Source of the DNA: Paraphysomonas bandaiensis
Lineage: Eukaryota; Chrysophyceae
Assembly: GCA_965644295.1 (NCBI GenBank)
Contig: CBFFRP010000410.1
Location: forward strand, 62,001 to 126,000
DNA length: 64,000 nucleotides
Reading direction: 5' to 3'
Under the pieces are notes generated by a model, which saw only the letters and a program-made list of their open reading frames with translations, was not told where the DNA came from and did not search any database. The position numbers and the translations under genes are program-made. Below are positions 56,316 to 64,000 of this stretch, one piece after another; within the stretch, counting starts at the first letter, position 1; each line of letters starts with the position of its first letter.

Positions 56316-57255
56316 AAATAATACCGCTCAATAGATAGTGTGGTGCTCCCTTAACTATCATGTTAGTTAAATAACAGGCTACGAATCGTAACTACTTCTC
56401 GATCTCCACTGGCACATCAGGATCTTCTTGCACGACTTCATGTAATTGGGTCATAGGAATAGCAACGATTCTAAACTCTAAACGTTATGGATTCATGTTT
56501 CTACGGTCAGGTGCACGACTACAGAGAGCCTCTCAATAATACACTAGATTTTGCTACGATATAATGCAATCAGCGGTAGTTGCTCGAAAAGGTACCAAGT
56601 CGAGCCCTCTTGGTGACCTCAGCGCGGTCCAGATCACGCTGTACAAAATCAGTTCCTACACTTTTGTCGTGATTGCTGTCGGATGAGAGCAAACTGGCTT
56701 TCTAAAAGGTATTTAGATCTTTCATCAAGGAATGTCAGTTGATTCGTTCAGAAAACAACATAAAATCCGAATGAAGGAAGGTGATTTGGTGGTTCTGCGA
56801 ATCCATTCGGAAAAAGACTGTAAATTACACAGTTGCCGTCAACGGCTTTGGCATCATAGCTTAATGTACGCTATAATTACATAGTGTTTTTTTGTGTAGT
56901 TGAATACTGTAGCTCTTTCAACTTACTTTGGGGTAAAAGAGTATTTTTAAGAATGTTTTCTACATGAAATATGCTTGTTATCATTGATTTTTTTAGAATT
57001 TTTGAGTATGAGCACGTTGTTATGTTGTTGCTCAAGAGCTATTTTCTAACTCTTGTAGCAATAAGTTAGCCGCTGATAATGAACAAACTTGCCACAAAGT
57101 AGCTATAGAGTTGCATGAACATTGTTTACCATTGTTTAGATTTCACTTAGTTCTATATACCAGTACTTATTGAATATTAGTCATCTTCACAATTAAGATC
57201 TTAAAGAGAAGTTTATTGTAATCTAACTAGATAAACTCTTTTATTATATTTCATA

Positions 57256-57475
57256 CACAATTGTGTGTGTTGTCATGTAAAACATGTCAGCAACATGTTA
57301 ATCTATTTTGTTCAACCACTGCTCAACTCCGTATCTTGAATCGTCATGACACAATACTTCCGTTTCACAATTGTGTGTGTTGTCATGTAAAACATGTCAG
57401 CAACATGTTAATCTATTTTGTTCAACCACTGCTCAACTCCGTATCTTGAATCGTCATGACACAATACTTCCGATT
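57256..57475. repeat. 110-bp tandem duplication, two copies
   Basis: Copies at 57256-57365 and 57366-57475, starting with CACAATTGTGTGTGTTGTC and ending near CAATACTTCCG. They are identical by eye apart from the edge bases, so the duplication is recent. Confidence 0.95.
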
Positions 57476-57533
57476 CACAGCTATAGCTATATAGTATCTT
57501 TGACTACGTATACTGTTTTTCACATTGTATTTG

Positions 57534-57695
57534 GGCCTGGTAACCGTTAATGGTAATGCCATTTTAATTTCCGGGAACTGGACTACCATTAATGGGTCAT
57601 TAACGGTTACCAGGCCCTGTATTCCACAGTCTAACCCTATTCCAACATTACATGCCAGTAATGGAATGCCGTTACCATTAACGGTTACCAAGCCT
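57534..57695. repeat. MITE-like palindromic element, 162 bp
   Basis: Terminal inverted repeats of about 27 bp: GGCCTGGTAACCGTTAATGG... at 57534 and its inverse, ...CCATTAACGGTTACCAAGCC, ending near 57694. An extra internal inverse copy CATTAACGGTTACCAGGCC lies at 57598-57616. Related copies occur at 28086-28142 and 56205-56315. No coding capacity; consistent with a small non-autonomous transposon family. Confidence 0.75.
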
Positions 57696-58032
57696 TGACA
57701 TGAATCACAGTCATTTAAGATAGCTTGACTGCGGCGAAGTGCACAAAATCAAGATATATGCGATAAATTCACTTTCTCTGTATTTCTGCACTACTTACAC
57801 AAGATATTTCAATTTAGTTCCAACAGTCTACACTGTAGCGAATGCTAAACACAAGTCGAATTATAAACAACATTAACACATACTCCTAAACACATAAATT
57901 ATAATTATTACATATTGACTGAGAATAATTATGCCTTGCCCACCAAAACATAGTACTCATATCTTATTCAAGCGCTACAACTTATACTTGGTAGCTCTGA
58001 TCAAATGATATCAACTTTTTGTTGAGATATTA

Positions 58033-61000
58033 TTATTTTGCTACTACAGCACGCATCAACTGCCCAAGCGGAAAGCTTCCAAAGGGACTAGAGCAGCGAG
58101 CAGCAATGCCATCGAGTGATTGCTGTACCTTCAATAGAGCCGTGTCAGTTTCCTACACAGTAAAATTAATGGCCAATCCGTACAACATACCTCAATCTTA
58201 CCTCTACACAGGAATCAGAATCAACATATGAGCTCTTGAGTTTAATTGATTGAATTGGAAGCAATTTCATGTCCCCTGATACGAGTGTATGAAGAGGGAT
58301 CCGTACGCAAGCTCCACTTGTATGTTGCATAACAACAGCATAGCCTTCGTTAAAAGAAGTTTGGGAAGACTTCTCAATATGCCATGTCCACTCGCACTCA
58401 GAAGCTAACATCTTATCCGCTAATGATGGTTGAAGGGGAGAAAGATTGCGACGGTTAAGCCATGATAAAACAGTGCGGAAGGACCCTACATACCCAGACA
58501 CCTGCACCACCAAATTATATTACAGATACATGCAGATGCAACAATAATAACCTGCTGAAGTAATTTCGGAATATCAGCGGGTTTATTCACTAATTGCAGT
58601 GACGCATCGCTTAGTGGCCCATCTCTGTACGACGAAGATAGGAAGTCAACGTAGTAAGCTGCAGCTAGTTTCGTCTCTTCTGATTGCAACAGAGCAAAGC
58701 TTTCCTCACCCATTGAATTTCGAGTAGGCGCTACATGAGCCGCGAACGAAGGAGTAGATTCGAAGTGTGTCACGGATAAGTGTCCATCCACCATACCCAT
58801 ATAAAAAGTCATATCCACCGTTACATCCTTCGTGACAAATACTCGCACAGAAATTTCGCTTGTCTTGTACGACAATATTCTGCACCAAGTTATATTGTTA
58901 ATAACACCTATTCGACTCTGAATATCTTCTATGTCTATCTCAGCCTTTTCTACTTCTTCATCGATGGTGTTAACAGCGGACTCAACGTCAGAATGTTGCT
59001 CATTCGAGGACTGATTCGCAAGCTCAATCAAACGGTCTTTCTTCTGCTGTACCAGTATTGAAACTGAGTCTCTCAACTCCTGCACCTGCATTCTTTTCTG
59101 CTCATACTGTTTCTTTGCGTCGTCAAGACGTTTCTTCATCGCATTTATTTGCTCCTCAACAGTCTGTGCTTCGTTCAATTGTCTTTCAGCCTCGGATTTC
59201 GCGACACGATCCTGCTCTTCAAACATTTCTTTCAGCTCAGCATTCTCCTCTCTCTGAGAGAGCTTTCTTGCGCCAATAGTCTCTGCGGCCACCATCATCA
59301 AGTCCTTCTCCCAGGTTCTCCATCGTAGGGACGTATTTCTCATGCAGACATCTACTTGACTCTTTAGAGCAGCCATATCAGGTTTGCTATTGGTGGTGAC
59401 GGCAAAAGCAGCGTGTCTAACAGATTCATACATGTCATTGGTCATACATGTACTCCATTTCTCATAAAGGTCTTCACTCTTGGGCAGAGAAGGGTTCTCG
59501 TCCGTTTCTTCGACAGCTGCACTCAAAACATCATATAAGGTACCAGCAACACCGGAGATGAACTCCTCCTCGGCTTCAGCAGAAAGTTCACATAGGCCGC
59601 CCTCCTCTGGTGATATTGAGAGCTTCTCTTGATAGCTCTTACAAAATTCCTTGATAACAGAGTAGAAGGAATCAGAGTCAATTTCATCCATGGATGGAGA
59701 GGTGTGCTCAGAGATATCCACTCCAATTCGTGAGAGGAAGTAATGAAAATCTTCAACAGGTGGACGCGACATCAGCTGAGTTGATATCACCATTGGCGAT
59801 GATATAGGTGTCTCGTCGTCAATATCTTCTTCTTCAATCTCTTCATCAGGCTTCTTAAGCTTTTTGGCAGACCGAGACAAGCGCAACGATGACAAAACCT
59901 CGTCACCATGTCTCTGAGTGATGCGTTTACTAGTGCTATCAGCCTGACGAGAGGCTAATGAGTGACGCTTCATGCCAATGGACATGCGACCAGTCAGAGC
60001 GAGTGGTGTCTGACATTGAGCAAGAGTCTGTTGTCGAGAGACGGCATTCAAACTTCTCAAGCGTCTCAACACACCAGGAGTTCCTCTAGGAGCTGGAGGA
60101 GCACATACACTTTTCCTCAAAGAAATACTGAGTGAGGAATATTCCATAAGATTATCGTCTTCATTCTCTACGTCACCCTCAGGAAGGGTACTGAAGCTAC
60201 TGTTGGCGACGCTCGTGTCCATGATGTATTGTCTCTGGTCCTCACCAATAAAAATATCTGATGTTGTAGATATATTGCCTTGCTCGTTTTCGGGAGTTAA
60301 ATTTGCTTTAGATGTGTCAATATCACTGACTTCTGTCTCCATATGAGGCTCAGAAGAAGTCTCCACTCTTTGAACGAGCGCACCAAGATTGGTCTCAAGC
60401 TCTTCAGTACACTCAGGCATATCGCTACAGTCGACATCAATTGACTGCTTCGAGGTATGAATTTCTTCAGGTGTATGAACATCTCTGTCAGAGCCAACTC
60501 TACTCATAAGGGCTCCAAGATTGGTCTCCAACTCTTCTGTGAATTCAGGCATATCGCTAGTACTTATTTCCTGAGATTTATTGGTCGAAGTTATTGGAGT
60601 ATTCACGGGCTTCTTAAACGATACCACACTCTCATCTGATGCAACAGATGACACAATCGACGAGTCACTAGGCGACGAAGATATACTAGTGGCTATTTGA
60701 GACATTCTGTTTGCTGCAGGAGATTTGCCGTCATCCTGAATGTCAGAAGTGGAATCAGTGTTTCCAATTAGTACATCTAGGCCTTTTGAACCACCAGATG
60801 ATGCTACTGAGTGAGAATCCGGTACGGCTGCGTTGACCCTACTAAGGGAGAGAGATGAATCAACAGACGCATTGGTAAGATCTGGAGCAGCTATGTTGCG
60901 CATTAAAGAGCTCAAATTCGACTCTAGAGTCATGGTTGCAGTATACTCCTCACGAGATTCCTCCATGGAGAGTTCTGCTTGTCGCATGGACTCATTCAAA

Positions 61001-64000
61001 ACACTCGAGTGCACGAGGGTGTGAAGTGCATGTGCAGGAGAACCAGTAGAAAGGTCACTCGTCACACTATTTGCAGGAGACTCTACCTTTGCATAGGCAC
61101 CAACTATATCTTTCTCGTCCAAAAGTTCATGGAGATTTCCTGGAAGATTCTGTGTGTGACTGATAGTCGAATCGTCAAGATTATGGTTAGACGAGCACGT
61201 GGACATTACAGAAACATCCAATGCACTATCATCAGCACTGTTGAAGGACGGAAGGTCATCGTCTGGATTGTATGTCTCACTATGAGTCATAGACTTGCGG
61301 CGGCGCTGAAGTCTCTTGTTCTTTCGAGAGGAAACAGGAGTGCTACTGACACTCTTCCTGCGACTTTTTTTCGTTCTGGGAGGGGTGGAGAGTGAAATTG
61401 AGCTCCTTCGCTTACTACTCTCCTCTACCTCTTCATCCGACCCCTCACTAGCATTGGTAAGGCGATCCCACTCTTCAAGAATTCTAGAGTTTTCATCAGT
61501 AGCCTCATCATGTACTTCATCAGCAGCAGGTAAACTCCCAGCCATAGAAAATCGAGTCTTCACGTCATTTTGTCTCATGGGAGTAAAACTTGTAGTCGGT
61601 GATGTCTTATTGAATTCAACAGCTTGCGGCGACCCGAACATAACATTACGCTTGGACACAGACGCAACCGAAACGGAGGCTCTAGGCTTTTTGCGTGAAC
61701 TCAAACAACTGCGTAGTCCAATTGGAGCAGGCATTGAGTTGCCTTCAGTGGGAACTGCTGCGAGAGCGTTTTCGCCTTCAGGAGAGTTATAAGAGGGATA
61801 GCTAGGAATCGATTGCAATGTATCTGACCCAGAAGAAGCACGACGTAACTTCTTAGTAGCAGGTGTGCTACCTGGTGGGGGTAAGTTCTTCGTATTGGGT
61901 GACTCCAGAAAAGAACGCAAAGACCCCATAGTTGAAATAGTGTTGTCTTCATCACTTAGTGCACTTGTTTCCATATTGAAGCTATCGCTTTCTTTCTCAT
62001 CAGTACTGACATCAGATTCTATTCCTGTACGTCTCACTATGTCTTGCACATCTGCCAGCAGCTCAACTGTATTCACGGTTTCATCATCTCGAACAATATC
62101 GCTGTCGTCGGTGTGATTCTTCGTATACGGACTCTCAATACAGCTATCATCGGTATCGACAAGCGCGTCGCCCCGAAGACTGTCCTGTACTGATGATACA
62201 GGACTGTCAGTGCATTCTTTATTTGAACCGTGTTCTCCAAGGAGGGCATCAACAGAGCGCATAAGTACAATCGTGTCAACAGACTCTCTGGATCCAGGAC
62301 CACGAATGTCATTGCTGTCATCTGGTGACTGGAAGCTCTCTTCCCTCCGTCCTGACTCCGAATAACGAGAAGTGGCATGTTCCGCTTCAAGTTCCCGCAT
62401 CATAGCCTCGATATCAGAAGAATCGGCAGTCATGCGTCTACCCTGAAGGCCATCTAGAGACTTCTCACCTGCGGTACTGTTGTCCAATTCACTGGTGTCC
62501 TGCAAAAGTCCTTCTATTGCTGCAGACCCTCCTGTAAATGTCTCGCGTCGATTTGACTTGCCAACACTCTTCTCTCCCTTTGAGGAGCGCCTACTCTTAG
62601 ACTGTGAATTGCGCGAATTACTGGCAACAGATATATTCGCATTCATATCACTATTGGTGACAGTCCTCGCAAACCTCGGCGACCTCCTCGGTGATGGAGC
62701 AACAACACTGACAGATGACTCACGTAAGGGGCTAATCATCACCGATTCGTTAGTATCATTGCAAGAATCATTGATAGAATCATCGTCCATATGCCTCATC
62801 ATGCTCTGGATGTCATCCGGCTCGGCAGTGGCATGACTCTTGTTCGTGTCAAGGTCAAATGAATCATTAACAAGATGAAAATCATCTCCAGTGGAAACTA
62901 CACTATCCGCAGCACTAGACTGAACACTTGATCTACGTTTGTTCTTGCGAGAGGTACTTCGGCGTTTTACAGCAGCAACTTTCGATACAGAGGTGTCTGT
63001 ATCATCACTTTCAGATGTATTTGCACGAGAGAATCTCGGAGACCTTCTTGGTGAGGGTCTGATATCACTCTTCTCCGCTGGAGACTCGTATCCATCCATA
63101 GTACTGACTTCTTCTGACTGAGGTATGTTGCCTACACTGCTAGAAGTGCTGGTATCAGCTTCCTCCTCTTCGAGCTCCCGCATCATAGCCTCTATATCAG
63201 AGGGGTCGGCAGTCATGCGTCTAGAGGGGCGAGACGATGACATTTTACCTTCGTCAAACATCTGGCTAGTATTCGTACTGTCGTCCAATTCACTGGTGTC
63301 CTGCAAAAGTCCCTCTATTGCTGCAGACCCTCCTGTAAATGTTTCGCGCCGTTTTGACTTGCCCGAACTCTTCTCTCCCTTGGAGGAGCGCCTACTCATG
63401 TTCTGAGACTGTGAACTGTTCAGATTACTATCAACAGATATATTCGCGCTCATTTCGCCTGTGGCAATATGACTGGTGTTAAGCTCACTGATATTGCTGA
63501 CAGTACTATTGTTAGTATCTTCTTCAGTCTCCAGTTCACGCATCATCGCTTCAATATCGGACGGGTCAGCTGTCATGCGTCTGTCCACTCTCTGTGTACT
63601 GATATTTAAATCAGCATCGCTCGTATCACAGAGCATACTTTCCATTGCATCAGTCCCTCCAACAAATGTTTCACGCCTCTTCTTAGTGGTTGACTTGCCC
63701 GTTGATGGACGATAAGGCATATCACCAATCTGAATTATGGGTGATGTTTCAGCTGCTCCAAGCAAGCTTCCAAGACCATGTGAATCTTCCTCGGCATAGT
63801 TATTTTCTTTCGAGCTTGAATTTTTCAAGTTTGATTTATTAGCACTCTTCTTACTGGAGCTTCGTCTGAGTGAGTAGTATATATATGAGTGGATATATAT
63901 GAGACTATCGTATCAACACACCTCAATTGAGTCTCTGCACGTGATAAGTTATCAATGATACTAAGTATCTGTGTTCTCCCACTCCCTGGAGTCTTTGGTG
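58033..64000 (-). CDS. KNL1: KNL1/Spc7 kinetochore scaffold, 5' end off the window
   Basis: Exons 64000-63922 (partial), 63865-58552, 58501-58202 and 58152-58033; about 1,937 residues visible. KNL1 recruits Bub kinases and PP1 to kinetochores and joins the Mis12 complex. Seen: a long Ser/Asp-rich disordered region with module repeats (RRETFTGGSAAIEGLLQDTS and RRMTADPSDIEAMMRELE; three full modules and one degenerate between 63690 and 62390); a second repeat type (MPEFTEELETNLGAL) near 60360-60560; an RVxF-like PP1 site, KRNVMFGSPQAVEF; the Spc7 signature DFHYFLSRIGVDI (about 59750); a coiled coil (59250-58930); and an RWD-like C-terminus. The displayed large frame starts at a non-ATG codon; the true start is beyond 64000. 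Confidence 0.9.

Larger units (their letters stand above)
55904..58032. other. Large repeat-bearing spacer
   Basis: 2.1 kb between convergent genes. Contains a 110-bp tandem duplication (57256-57475), a palindromic element (57534-57695) and a related degraded element near 56205-56315 (listed separately). No supported gene. Confidence 0.45.

Overview
The window is nuclear DNA of a eukaryote with short GT-AG introns (mostly 40-110 nt), AT-rich intergenic DNA full of TATG/CATA and AT microsatellites, and no operons. The gene set (FANCI, KNL1, TIP41, SSNA1, a tubulin-tyrosine-ligase-like enzyme, a Golgi-type Ca-ATPase and a membrane hybrid histidine kinase) points to a unicellular, probably flagellated protist. 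The histidine kinase argues against an animal. A secretory-type leader on a bacterial-type GluRS would fit a plastid-bearing stramenopile-like lineage, but I cannot fix the clade from sequence alone.

Layout. 1-3.3 kb holds two decayed retroelement pieces: a Gag-like frame on the minus strand running off the left edge, and a Ty3/gypsy-like protease/RT relic on the plus strand. From 4.1 to 48.5 kb there are 18 intact genes: MaoC/hot-dog protein (-), FANCI (+), alpha/beta hydrolase (-), JmjC protein (+), TIP41 (-), FtsJ-like methyltransferase (+), hybrid histidine kinase (+), secreted DGSVW-repeat protein (-), S10 carboxypeptidase (-), SAM methyltransferase (+), SSNA1 (+), GluRS (-), mitochondrial carrier (+), TTL-like (-), OTU protease (+), bubblegum-type acyl-CoA synthetase (-), double-SET protein (+) and SPCA/PMR1 Ca-ATPase (-). 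From 49.1 to 52.4 kb lies an accessory patch: a pseudogene with three in-frame TGA codons and a ~1.95-kb Mutator-like element with long terminal inverted repeats. From 53.0 to 64.0 kb come DGAT2 (-), a lipid-anchored calcineurin-B-like protein (+), a repeat-rich 2.1-kb spacer, and a KNL1/Spc7 kinetochore scaffold (-) whose 5' end is cut by the right edge.

I rebuilt exon structures by hand from splice signals and reading-frame phase. All spliced models close in frame; none has been checked against transcripts. Genes alternate strand almost strictly (16 of 20 adjacent intact pairs), which gives many divergent promoters. Those promoter regions carry a short dyad, GTAC-N4-GTAC (often GTACAGCAGTAC or its complement), and two carry long TATG arrays. 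Functional links between neighbours are not evident; the genes cover DNA crosslink repair, kinetochore and microtubule biology, lipid metabolism (acyl-CoA synthetase, DGAT2, MaoC protein), translation, signalling and proteolysis.
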